From an uncultured bacterium (GTDB taxonomy: Bacteria > Planctomycetota > UBA8108 > UBA1146): a DNA stretch of 64,000 nt. A program made the position numbers and the translations under genes. The DNA lies in the NCBI GenBank assembly GCA_913056395.1, contig CAJXMG010000013.1:1-64000 (forward strand), written 5' to 3'. Shown here in pieces: positions 44,311 to 53,600 of the stretch. Below the pieces are notes generated by a model. The model did no database searches. It was given only the letters and a program-made list of their open reading frames with translations, and was not told the origin of the DNA. Numbering within the stretch: the first letter of the stretch is position 1; the number at the start of each line of letters is the position of its first letter.

Positions 44311-45821
44311 GCCGGCCTGATAACAACCCGGATCCTCATGCCATCGTCGTAGGATCAGGTTTTGGCGGCCTGGCCTCAGCACTTCGTTTGAGAGCCAAGG
44401 GCTACCAGGTCACTGTATTGGAAAGACTGGCCGCAGCAGGTGGCAGGGCGCAAGTCTTTGAAAAGGGTGGATTCCGTCACGATGCAGGCCCAACGGTAAT
44501 CACGGCACCCTTCCTCTTCGATGAGTTGTATGAACTGTTTGGTGAATCCAGAGAAAACCACGTCGAATTTACTCCGGTGGACCCCTGGTATCGTTTCCAC
44601 TTTGAGGACGGCGACGAATTCGATTATGGCGAGGACCTGATACAACTGAAGCAGGAGATCGCTCGCTTCTCAGCGGAAGACTCCGAGCGGTATGAAGAAC
44701 TGATCTCGGCTTCCAAGAAGATCTTCGATGTCGGTTTTACAAAACTTTCCGACAAACCCTTTCTCCACTTGTCCGACATGGTTCGGCAAATCCCCCAGCT
44801 TTTGAAATTGCGTGCGGATCGCAGTGTCTGGAACTTCGTAGGAAAGTTTCTAAAGCATCCAAAGATTCGTCGCGCATTTTCGATTCACCCTTTGCTTGTT
44901 GGTGGTAACCCCTTTACGACCAGTTCTATCTACGCATTGATTCACTATCTTGAGCGTGAATGGGGAGTTCACTTCACCATGGGTGGCACCGGCAAACTCG
45001 TCGATGAATTGGTTCGTCTTGGGGAAAGAAACCAGATCGATTTCCGATACGAATCTGACGTTGAGAAGTTGATCACCGAAGGTCAGCGGGCCACGGGTGT
45101 TCAACTGGCCGATGGAGAAGTTCTCGATGCAGATCTGGTGGTCGCCAATTGTGATCCGCCAGTCTTTTACAAAGAGATCATGCCCAGCCACTTCAAGGCC
45201 CCACTTCGACTGCAACACGATTCTCTGGTCCAGTACTCGATGGGGCTTTACGTCCTCTATTTCGGAACCCAACGGAAATATGAAGACGTTGCCCACCACA
45301 CCATTTGGATGGGTGAAAGATTCAAGGGGCTTCTCGCCGAGATTTTCGCAGAGGACAAACTGCCCCCCGACTTCTCCCTTTATGTTCACCGACCGACTGC
45401 AACTGATCCCAGTTTTGCACCGGAAGGCTGCGACAGTTTCTACGTCCTGTGCCCGGTCCCCAACTTGAGAGCCAAAAATATCGATTGGTCAGTGGAAGGA
45501 AAGAACCTGCGTGACCGAATCGTGGCTTCCCTCTCTGACACACTGTTACCCGATCTCGAGAGCACCATTGTTGAGGACTTCTGGATGACTCCGAAGGAGT
45601 TCAAAAAGGACTACCGCTCTGCACATGGTGCCGGTTTTTCCATTGCACCCGTGCTTTCACAATCGGCCTCCTTCAGATATCCCAATCGTGATGCCCATGT
45701 TGAGAACCTGTTCTTCGTAGGAGCCGGCACCCATCCGGGTGCAGGACTCCCTGGCGTGGTCAGCTCAGCCAAAGTGGTGGATTCCATGATTCCTTCCGTC
45801 GCGAAAAAGATTCATGTCTGA
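44307..45821 (+). CDS. crtI: Phytoene desaturase
   Basis: 504 residues, normal CrtI length. N-terminal FAD motif VVGSGFGGLASALRL with ERLAAAGGRAQVF, the FRHDAGPTVITAP stretch, GGNPFTTSSIYALIHYLE, MGGTGKLVDELVRLG and the C-terminal FVGAGTHPGAGLPGVVSSAK. It introduces four double bonds into phytoene to give lycopene, using FAD, at the membrane. Its last eight bases overlap the crtB start. Confidence 0.95.
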   Translation: MSRPDNNPDPHAIVVGSGFGGLASALRLRAKGYQVTVLERLAAAGGRAQVFEKGGFRHDAGPTVITAPFLFDELYELFGESRENHVEFTPVDPWYRFHFEDGDEFDYGEDLIQLKQEIARFSAEDSERYEELISASKKIFDVGFTKLSDKPFLHLSDMVRQIPQLLKLRADRSVWNFVGKFLKHPKIRRAFSIHPLLVGGNPFTTSSIYALIHYLEREWGVHFTMGGTGKLVDELVRLGERNQIDFRYESDVEKLITEGQRATGVQLADGEVLDADLVVANCDPPVFYKEIMPSHFKAPLRLQHDSLVQYSMGLYVLYFGTQRKYEDVAHHTIWMGERFKGLLAEIFAEDKLPPDFSLYVHRPTATDPSFAPEGCDSFYVLCPVPNLRAKNIDWSVEGKNLRDRIVASLSDTLLPDLESTIVEDFWMTPKEFKKDYRSAHGAGFSIAPVLSQSASFRYPNRDAHVENLFFVGAGTHPGAGLPGVVSSAKVVDSMIPSVAKKIHV

Positions 45822-46725
45822 TTCCGGCGAAGCTCAAAAAATCCTTCGTGAACACGGTCGAACTTTTTCATGGGCTTCCGTATTCCTGGGACAAAGAGCT
45901 TCCCTTCTCGCGACGCGGCTCTATGCCCTTTGTAGACATTTGGATGATCTGGCAGACGAGCCGTCGCCAAAGCGACAGGAAAACCTCCAGCAGTTGCACT
46001 CAGCTCTTCAGATCGATTCCTACCCCAGCCATGATCCAGCCTTTTCCCATTACCAAATCCTCAAGGATCAGGGTGTAGATCTGGCTCCCCTCCGGCACCT
46101 TCTGGATGGCCTGATCGCTGATCAGCGACAGGTTCGACTGAAAGACGAGAAGGAACTTCTCAAATACTGCTACCAGGTTGCCGGTACTGTAGGCCTGATG
46201 ATGTCCGGTGTCCTCGACGTCAAAGAGAAGGCTGCCCGAAAGAATGCCCTCGATCTGGGAATCGCCATGCAAATGACCAACATTTGCAGAGACGTTCTCG
46301 AGGATGCACGGATGGGCAGGGTTTATCTTCCTGCCGATTGGATAAACGGTCTGACTGCCGCAGAGATCGCCAACCAAAGTCACGATCCCAGGATTCGCAT
46401 GCTCATCACTGAAGCCCAAAAAAGACTGCTTCACAGAGCCGATCAGTTCTATCGCAGTGGAGCGGAGGGTTTCCCCTCACTCCCCTTCCGTGCTCGTCTC
46501 TCCATTCGTACCGCTGCAGTCATTTACAGGGAGATCGGTGCGCAGATTCATGCCGGAAAAGTGAACTGGTGGGAGGGCCGCAGCGTGGTCACTAATTTCC
46601 GCAAACTGAGCCTCACACTTGCAGCCCTGACAAAGGGAGACGTACTTCTGACTCAACAGGCGAACGAGTCACCGGATCTTCCCGGAGAACTCATGCAATA
46701 CGCCTTGCTGAAAGCGACCCCATGA
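45814..46725 (+). CDS. crtB: Phytoene synthase
   Basis: 303 residues. Squalene/phytoene synthase motifs are present: HGRTFSWASVFL, the first Asp-rich motif CRHLDDLADE, YCYQVAGTVGLMMS, and the second Asp-rich motif NICRDVLEDARMGRVYLP. It condenses two GGPP molecules to phytoene. Start ATG lies inside the crtI stop region (8-base overlap), and its stop overlaps the crtY start by four bases. Confidence 0.95.
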   Translation: MSDSGEAQKILREHGRTFSWASVFLGQRASLLATRLYALCRHLDDLADEPSPKRQENLQQLHSALQIDSYPSHDPAFSHYQILKDQGVDLAPLRHLLDGLIADQRQVRLKDEKELLKYCYQVAGTVGLMMSGVLDVKEKAARKNALDLGIAMQMTNICRDVLEDARMGRVYLPADWINGLTAAEIANQSHDPRIRMLITEAQKRLLHRADQFYRSGAEGFPSLPFRARLSIRTAAVIYREIGAQIHAGKVNWWEGRSVVTNFRKLSLTLAALTKGDVLLTQQANESPDLPGELMQYALLKATP

Positions 46726-47813
46726 AGATTGCGGTCATCGGAATGGGGGCCTCGGGAGCTTCCCTCGCCAGTTTCCTCTCTGCCAAAGAGGGGTTGGAGA
46801 TCTCCATTTTCGAGCCGGCTCTCTCCAGAAAAAACCATCTTTGGGGATTCTGGGATGACGGTAGCCCGTCATTTGAGGCTGCTCGCAACTGTCGGCAACA
46901 CAGCTGGGATTCCCTCGCTTTCGTTCACGGTGAACAAAGGCATCAAGTTGACGTTGCAAAATCCCCCTACTCGGTCGTCAACAGCAGGGACTTCATCCAG
47001 TCCTGTAAAAAAGGTCTGAGTGAATCCACCAGGATCAATCGCGAATCCGTCATCTCACTCTATGAAAATCCCCGAGAAGCCATCGTCAAAACCGGGGAGC
47101 GAGAAGAAAGTTTTGATCTGGTATTCGACAGCAGACCACCCAAGTTTCCGACGAATACTATGCAACAGCATTTCCTGGGGCGTTGGGTTGAAATGTCTTC
47201 TCCTGTCTTCGATCCGGAAACAGCCACCTTGATGGACTTCCGTCCCCGGCCTGAAGAACCCTTCCACTTCATCTATGTTCTGCCAGTCAGTCGAACCAGA
47301 GCGTTGATTGAAAGTACCTGTTACAGCCCAGCCACTCGTGAAGAAAACTGGTACAGACGCAGAATTCATGACTACCTTCAGGTTTATTGTGAAGACTATG
47401 AAATTCTTGAGGAAGAGTCAGGGCAGATCCCTCTCCACTCCCACTCGTCATCACAGGGAAAGCGAATCAAATCCATCGGCTTGAGATCGGGAACGTTGCG
47501 GGCCTCATCCGGTTACGCCTTTGCCCAAAACCTGATTCAGAGTCAAAAAATTGCTGAACAGGTTTTTGAATCCGTGGATCTTTCTATTCCCGATTCATGC
47601 CTACCCATGGAGAAGTGGATGGATGAGGTCATGCTGCGCCTGATTCGTCAGCGGCCGGAGCAGGCCATCGAGGCGATGATGGCGGTCCCGGGTGCTTTGG
47701 ATGGTCAGGACTTTACCGAGTTCATGACGGGATATTCCAAAGCACGGACCCGCTTGTCCCTGATGTGGGGACTTCCCAAGGCTCCCATGATCAGTGCTGC
47801 ACTGGGGTGGTAA
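46722..47813 (+). CDS. crtY: Lycopene beta-cyclase (CrtY type)
   Basis: 363 residues. N-terminal dinucleotide motif VIGMGASGASLASFL, HLWGFWDD, TLMDFRPRPEEPFHFIYVLP (residues ~168-187), ALIESTCYSP, EESGQIPL and SGTLRASSGYAF are features of CrtY-type cyclases. It closes both ends of lycopene to give beta-carotene, the substrate of Blh. Divergence from well-known CrtY proteins is noticeable, but position between crtB and blh supports the call. The stop and the blh start share one base (TAATG). Confidence 0.9.
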   Translation: MKIAVIGMGASGASLASFLSAKEGLEISIFEPALSRKNHLWGFWDDGSPSFEAARNCRQHSWDSLAFVHGEQRHQVDVAKSPYSVVNSRDFIQSCKKGLSESTRINRESVISLYENPREAIVKTGEREESFDLVFDSRPPKFPTNTMQQHFLGRWVEMSSPVFDPETATLMDFRPRPEEPFHFIYVLPVSRTRALIESTCYSPATREENWYRRRIHDYLQVYCEDYEILEEESGQIPLHSHSSSQGKRIKSIGLRSGTLRASSGYAFAQNLIQSQKIAEQVFESVDLSIPDSCLPMEKWMDEVMLRLIRQRPEQAIEAMMAVPGALDGQDFTEFMTGYSKARTRLSLMWGLPKAPMISAALGW

Positions 47814-48607
47814 TGGATCATTTGTGGATCCCACTGCTTGCGATTCTGTTGGTGGGCATCCCCCACGGTGCACTGGATGCAATTCTCATCCGCAAGGTTT
47901 CCGGCTCCCGCAGTTCGATCTGGTTTTACTGCAGTTATGTTCTGTTGTGCGTTGCAGTGGTCGCCATCTGGTTTCAGGCACCTGTGGTTTCACTGGCCTT
48001 CTTCCTGCTGATCTCGCTGTGGCACTTTGGTGGCGCTGACGCTCGTGGATATGGGGACGACCGCTGGCTCAGTCGAATGGTGCATGGATCGATGATCCCG
48101 ATTGTGCTTCCGGCATTGCAACCGGATGCCGTCTCCCCACTCTTCCGCCTGGTAGCCCTGCAAAATGAGACGCCCTTTGTTCAATGGGCGCAGATCCTGA
48201 TTTGGCCGTGGGCCGCTTTGCTGCTGCTGAAAGTCCTCCGCAAAGAAATCTGCAATCGTGAGATTCTTGAACTGGGTGGCCTCAGTCTGTTCTTCTGGCT
48301 GGCGGACCCGATCTACAGTTTTGCACTGTACTTCTGTGGGCTTCACTCGCTGAGGCACTTCCAGCAATCATTCCAATTTCTTTCCCGAAACCGTTTCGGA
48401 AAAAAGGAAGTCATCGAATTCGCGACCCTGTCAGGGATTCCCGTCCTCATGATCCTGCTGGGAGGCACTCTACTCGACGAGACCCAATGGCTTCAGGGGC
48501 TCACAGGGTCCGTGTTCATCGGACTCGCCGCCCTGACCGTTCCACATATGATCCTGATCGACGGCTGGGTTCCTCTGGGAAAACCTGATCCAGATCACTC
48601 CACCTGA
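47813..48607 (+). CDS. blh: Beta-carotene 15,15'-dioxygenase (Brp/Blh family)
   Basis: 264 residues from the ATG sharing a base with the crtY stop. A polytopic membrane protein with the family's His ligands for iron in GIPHGALDA, LWHFGGAD, HSLRHFQQ and VPHMILIDG. It cleaves beta-carotene into two retinal molecules, the chromophore of the rhodopsin at the head of the cluster. Its last 13 bases overlap the end of the convergent thioredoxin-like gene. No idi follows. Confidence 0.95.
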   Translation: MDHLWIPLLAILLVGIPHGALDAILIRKVSGSRSSIWFYCSYVLLCVAVVAIWFQAPVVSLAFFLLISLWHFGGADARGYGDDRWLSRMVHGSMIPIVLPALQPDAVSPLFRLVALQNETPFVQWAQILIWPWAALLLLKVLRKEICNREILELGGLSLFFWLADPIYSFALYFCGLHSLRHFQQSFQFLSRNRFGKKEVIEFATLSGIPVLMILLGGTLLDETQWLQGLTGSVFIGLAALTVPHMILIDGWVPLGKPDPDHST

Positions 48608-49596
48608 ACCGGAAGCTCCCCGAGTCGTTCTTTCATTCCCTTGACGAAACGATCGGCAACTCCAAAAGCATCGGTGTAGGTTTTCAGACATCGGGTCGCA
48701 ACACGACGATCTTTGGCCTCCATCGCTCCATCAAAGGCAAGCACCCAGAATGCCCGAAAATCCGCGTCGTCCTCTCCGATGGATTCACCATCACGAACCA
48801 TGGTGAAAGCGCGTTCCATCGCTGTCTTCCGCAACCGTGCCAGTTCCTCTTTCTCTGCCCCGGTGGAAAAAGCATTCCGGTAGGGGCCGAATGCCTCCAG
48901 GAAACGGATGCGCGAACGCTCTCTGAGCCAACGCCCCACCACTTCTGCGGGGACACCCTCGACCTTGCAGGCAGCTTCCATCTCGGCCACTGAACACTGA
49001 TCCGGATTCAACAATCCAAGAATCAGGGTCAGATGGGCTTTGGCCAATTGGTCTTGAGGATTTTCGCTCACACGTTTCTTCAAACGGAAAATGGTTTCCA
49101 CTTCCGCAAGACCCGCTTCCAGATTTTCCGGTGAGTCAGGGCGCCAGTAGGGCTCCTTGCCAAAAAGGATCTGACCTTCCGAATCAAGAATGAGGAAAGT
49201 GGGGAATCCACGCAGGCCATATTGAGTCATCATCTGCTGATCCGGTTTTTCCGGAAGTCGGGCACTGATGTTCAGGTAAGGAACGAAACGCTTTGTGGAT
49301 GTTTTCCACCAGTCGGTCAGGAGGGGGCCCCCCTCCATGTATTCACACGGCGGTCATGGAGCGTAGGAACGTGTGAAGTATGCAATGATCGGCAGATTCT
49401 TTTCCGCTGACTGCTGCTTTGCCTTTTCCAGACTGCTCTCCCAGGAGATGGCACTGACAAAAGGCTTCTTCAGTTTCTCCGCATAGTTTTGCTCGAGGGT
49501 CTCATCCAGAGCTGAAGCGGTCTGGGGACCGCCCAGCCACAACAGGAGGAGGACAGTGAGCCAGCGACCGGCTCGGAGGGTGAAAAGTGTGGTCAT
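48595..49596 (-). CDS. Secreted thioredoxin-like protein, probable selenoprotein (TGA = Sec81)
   Basis: Two frames, 49356 downward and 49596 downward, lie in the same reading frame and are separated only by a TGA at 49354-49356. Read through, they give 333 residues: signal peptide (LTVLLLLWLGGPQTASA), EKAKQQSAEKNLPIIAYFTRS, then SYAP-U-PPCEYME where the TGA falls exactly on the first Cys of a thioredoxin CPPC motif (U81, Cys84), and the cis-Pro loop GFPTFLIL (Pro132). The ~170-residue C-terminus is helical and unknown. Downstream of the TGA is a GC hairpin suited to a bacterial SECIS. I infer a periplasmic thiol/selenol oxidoreductase. A pseudogene or sequencing error cannot be excluded; no sel genes are in the window. 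Confidence 0.72.
49306..49353 (-). promoter_or_regulatory. Candidate bacterial SECIS element
   Basis: In the mRNA, the 48 bases right after the in-frame UGA can fold with an outer helix CCGCC (49353-49349) to GGTGG (49310-49306, one G-U) and an apical hairpin GGAGGGGGGCCCCCTCC (49336-49320): 7 base pairs and a GGC loop at +25 to +27 from the UGA. Known bacterial SECIS rules want a small apical loop with a G at roughly 16-37 bases after UGA, which this satisfies. Folding was done by eye. Confidence 0.5.
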
Positions 49597-49624
49597 GGAC
49601 TTCTTTCCGAAAATCTATTCTGTA

Positions 49625-49685
49625 GAGAGGTCCCCCTGATTCGGTCGTCGGACCTCTTCAAAAAAGATAACGGGAGAGTCTCCCG
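49625..49685. repeat. Two leader hairpins upstream of the thioredoxin-like gene
   Basis: AGAGGTCC (49625-49632) pairs with GGACCTCT (49650-49657) across 17 bases, and CGGGAG-AGT-CTCCCG occupies 49671-49685. Both lie in the leader of the minus-strand gene starting at 49596. Further on, the 11-mer TTGCTTCAAAA occurs twice (49718-49728 and 49770-49780). Their roles are unknown; the second hairpin may add to termination of the sigma gene. Confidence 0.4.
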
Positions 49686-49786
49686 ACCCCAAACCCTCCC
49701 CGCTCAACTCCCCTTAATTGCTTCAAAATAATGCAATTACGACTGCTCTATAATGACGCATTTCAGGTATTGCTTCAAAACAAAGC

Positions 49787-49815
49787 ACCCCTCCCGATCT
49801 CAGACCGGGAGGGGT
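49787..49815 (-). terminator. Intrinsic terminator of the sigma-factor gene
   Basis: ACCCCTCCCG (49787-49796) and CGGGAGGGGT (49806-49815) form a perfect 10-bp stem. Read on the minus strand the stem is followed by GCTTTGTTTTG, a U-rich stretch. It lies 34 bases beyond the stop of the sigma-factor gene at 49849. Confidence 0.7.
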
Positions 49816-49848
49816 ACCAGGGATGGTTTTGGACTCTTTGGGTAGGGC

Positions 49849-50475
49849 TCAGGCCGCAGTCAAGCTCGGCTCTGCGAATCCACAGGACTCGGCATACTCC
49901 TGCAATGCAATACGCAACTTCTTTCTGGCTCTGGAGATACGGGATCTCACCGTGCCCAGAGGAAGCTGCAATTCGCGGGCAATTTCATGGTAGGCCATGC
50001 CGTCGAGGTCACACTTGAGCAGCGGAATACGGAATTCCGCGGGAAGCTGTCGAATCGCGTCACGAACCTGATCTCCCACCAACTCGAGGCTCGGATCAGC
50101 ACCATTTTCGATTCTCTGCAGTTCCTTTTGCACTTCCCACGATCTCTCGGGTGCCATCGGCTGGCTCAAATCCACGTCCTCATGGGTCGGACGGCGCATT
50201 TTGCGGCGGCAGAGATCATAGAAGCGGTTTTTGCAGATTCGGAAGAGCCAGGAGCGGCAATCGGTTCCGCGGGAGAAGGAGTCAAAAGCCTTCAAAGCCC
50301 TCAGAAGCGTATCCTGGACCAGATCCTCGGCGCGATTGCGATCTCCGGTCAGGGAGATGGCAAATGCCCGGAGTGAGTGAATATGAGGCAAAACCTCTTC
50401 GGAGAAGGCGTCCTCCACACTCTCTGGGCTGATCTGGGCAATGGTTTCCCATTCCTCGATTTTGAACATTTTCAT
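49849..50475 (-). CDS. ECF-type RNA polymerase sigma factor
   Basis: 208 residues. Region 2: HIHSLRAFAISLTGDRNRAEDLVQDTLLRAL (residues ~31-61) and SWLFRICKNRFYDLCRRK. Region 4: LPAEFRIPLLKCDLDGMAYHEIARELQLPLGTVRSRISRARKKL near 143-190, with the helix-turn-helix. There is no region 1 or 3, as in ECF sigma factors. No anti-sigma gene adjoins it; the neighbour on the divergent side is the Aas-like gene. The initiator could be the ATG at 50475 or one two codons later. Regulon unknown. Confidence 0.92.
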   Translation of the reverse strand: MKMFKIEEWETIAQISPESVEDAFSEEVLPHIHSLRAFAISLTGDRNRAEDLVQDTLLRALKAFDSFSRGTDCRSWLFRICKNRFYDLCRRKMRRPTHEDVDLSQPMAPERSWEVQKELQRIENGADPSLELVGDQVRDAIRQLPAEFRIPLLKCDLDGMAYHEIARELQLPLGTVRSRISRARKKLRIALQEYAESCGFAEPSLTAA

Positions 50476-50619
50476 GGTTATGGCCCCCTCTTCTGTCTAT
50501 TGGCCAAAAACGCACTGGTCTCTTGCGGGCTAACCAAGGACATAGCAAGGGGTGTGCCAAAAAGCTGAAGGCTTGGAATCACCGGAAAGTGGACAGAAAT
50601 TCGCTATGATCCAAAGCGT

Positions 50620-50633
50620 GAGCCAGCTGGCTC
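50620..50633. promoter_or_regulatory. 14-bp palindrome in front of the Aas-like gene
   Basis: GAGCCAGCTGGCTC is a perfect palindrome 26 bases before the ATG at 50660 and 9 bases after a -10-like TATGAT (50605-50610). A repressor bound here would sit just downstream of the start point. The -35 region is not convincing. Confidence 0.4.
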
Positions 50634-50659
50634 CAACTGCTGAGAGATAGAGGTGACAG

Positions 50660-53600
50660 ATGTTTCGGAATCGGTCTTTCCTCGCGTTAACGGGAACCCA
50701 GTTCCTGGGTGCGTTTAACGACAACATCTTCAAGCAGTTCATCCTGCTGATCGCCCTGCAGATGAACCTCGAACACCTGCCCCTGGATCCCCAGGCGATG
50801 GCGATGGGGGTCTTTGCCTTTCCCTTCGTCCTCTTTGCCTGTCTGGGCGGATCCATCGCCGATCGCTTTCCCAAGCGACGGGTGATCTTCATGGTCAAGG
50901 TCACGGAAATTCTGGTGATGGTTCTCGGGATGGGGGCGTTTTTCCTGGCCCAGATCGATCCGGATCTGGCGATTCTGGCCATGATGGCGGTTCTCTTTTT
51001 GATGGGGACCCAGAGTGCCTTCTTCGGGCCTTCCAAATTCGGCATCATTCCCGAAATGGTCAAGGAATCGAACCTGACCAGAGCCAATGCCATCATCAGC
51101 ATGACCACCAACATTGCGATCATCCTCGGCACCACCTTCGCCGGGACGATGTTCCTTCACCTCAATCCAGAGGGAGACCTGAGTCAGGGTGATCCCAATT
51201 GGCACAGCGGGGTCGTCTTCATTTCGATTGCGATCATCGGCTGGCTGATGGCCCGCAAAATCACCGCCGGGGACAAACCGGTCGCCCCCGAACGCAGGAT
51301 GGAATGGAACCCCATCCACGAGTTACGTCACCTCGCCAAGGACAAGCCTCTGCTGGGCGCAGTCATCTCTGCGGGTTGGTTTTTCCTGATCGGAGCACTG
51401 TCACTGGCCGCACTGAATGTTTGCGGCAAGGAAGTTCTGATGCTGCAGGACGGCGGATCCCGTCTCTTCTTCTTCGTCGCCGGAGGTATCGGTATCGGCA
51501 GTCTGTTGGCGAGTCGCCTCTCCGGAGACAAGGTCGAAATCGGTATCGTTCCCGTCGGTGGAGCCTTGATGACCCTGGGCTTCGGGCTGACGACCATCGT
51601 CGAAGAAACCCTCTTCGGTTACGGCATGACCCTGTCACTCGCCGGCATCGGCGGTGGAATGTTCCTCGTTCCGCTGCAGGCATACATTCAGGAACGATCC
51701 AGAGGTGCGGAAAAAGGCAAGATTCAGGGCGCAAATGAGTTTGTGACCTTTGCCTTCATCTTCCTCTCCGCTCTCGTCTGGGAATTTTTCGTCAACAAGA
51801 ACATGCTCGGCCTGAGCCCAGAGGGAAGCCTGCTCGCCATCGCTGCCCTCGCATTGACCGGCACTCTGGGGGTCTTCTTCACCGTTCCCCATATCGCCGT
51901 TCGCTTCCCAGTATGGGTTCTGGTTCACACCCTCTACCGGATCCGCATCATCGGCATGGAAAACATCCCCCGCAGGGGAGGGGCTCTGCTGGTGGTGAAC
52001 CACCTCTCGTACGCAGACCCTTTCCTGGTCGGCGCATCCGTTCCCCGCTTCGTTCACTTCCTCATGCATCGCCAGTTCAAGGATATGGGCCTGATCGGTT
52101 GGGCCAGTCACCTGATGAGGGCGATCCCTGTCTCCAGTGAGGACGGACCGAGAGCCATCATCAAATCTCTGGAAGATGCGGCCGAGCGAGCCAGGAAGGG
52201 TCACATCGTCTGCATCTTTGCGGAGGGTGGTATCTCCCGAACCGGCAACCTGCTGCCCTTCTCCAAGGGCCTGGAAAAGATTGCCCGCAAGGCGGATGTG
52301 CCCATCGTCCCCATGTATCTCGACCGGGTGTGGGGCAGCATCTTCTCCTTCCGTGGCAAAAAGTTTTTCTTCAAGCGTCCCCTTCGCCTGCCCTACCCAG
52401 TCACGGTGACCATCGGCGAACCGATGCCATCCACCTCAACTTCACGGGAAGTACGCTCTCGGGTAGAGGAGTTGAGTGCCCTTGCACTTGATTCCCGCAA
52501 ACAAAAAGGCATCACCCTCGCTACCCGCTTCCTCACGGTCGCCAGAAAATCCAGTAGCAGAACTGCGGTGATCGAGAAGGATCGAAGCCTCTCCTTCCGT
52601 AAATTCCTCATTCTGGTTCTTTTGTTGCGAAGGAAACTGCGGAAACGTCTGGAAGGCCAACAGAATATTGGAGTCCTGCTGCCATCTGGCGTGGGTGGTG
52701 CTGCCATCAATATTGCCCTGACGGTGATGGGTAAGACTGTCAGTAACCTCAACTTTACTGCGGGAACGGCTTCCCTGAAGTCCGCCTGTGAACAGCTGGA
52801 GCTGAAAACCATCATCTCAGCCAAGTTGTTCACCAGCAAAATCGACATGGACATCTCGGAGTTTGCACCGGATGTGGAAGTCATCGACTTGCCCAGTCTT
52901 CTGACCAGGGAAGTTTCGGGGATGGACAAAGTGATGGCACTGCTGACAGCACTGCTGCCTTCCCCCTTCCTGCGAGCCCTTCCCGACGTTCCGCAGGATC
53001 CCGATCAGGATGTCTCAATCATGTTCTCTTCCGGGTCGACCGGCACCCCCAAAGGTGTGCGATTGTCGCACCACAACATCCTCTCCAACGTCCGCAGTGT
53101 CTCACAGATCTTCGACGTCGATCACAAGGACCGGGTCGTCGGCTCGTTGCCCTTCTTCCACGTCTTCGGATACACCATCACACTGTGGTTCCCCCTCGGG
53201 AATGCGATCGGTGCCATCTATCACTCCAATCCGATGGATACGGATGTCATCGCTGAACTAACCCGGGATCACAAAGGCACCATCTTCCTGTCCACCCCAA
53301 CCTTCTATCGCACTTACTTGCGCAAATTCCAGCCGGAGGATTTCCAGTCGGTGCGGATTGCCGGAGCCGGTGCAGAGAAGCTCAAGGCAAGTCTTGCCGA
53401 AGCATGGGAAGAACGGTTTGGATCTCCTCTTCTGGAGGGCTACGGCTGCACGGAGTTGAGTCCTGTGGTTTCTGTGAACCTTCCGGATGTCGACATCCCC
53501 GGCTTCCGTCAGAAAACCCGAAAGCTGGGCACCATCGGCTTGCCGATTCCAGGTGTGGTCACCCGCATCGTCGACCCTGATTCCGGTGAAGACCTGCCCC

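Noticed and set aside
49354-49356. Reading the TGA as a pseudogene-making stop
   Set aside because: Kept only as the alternative: the frame is otherwise intact and the TGA sits exactly on a redox Cys position, which favours selenocysteine.
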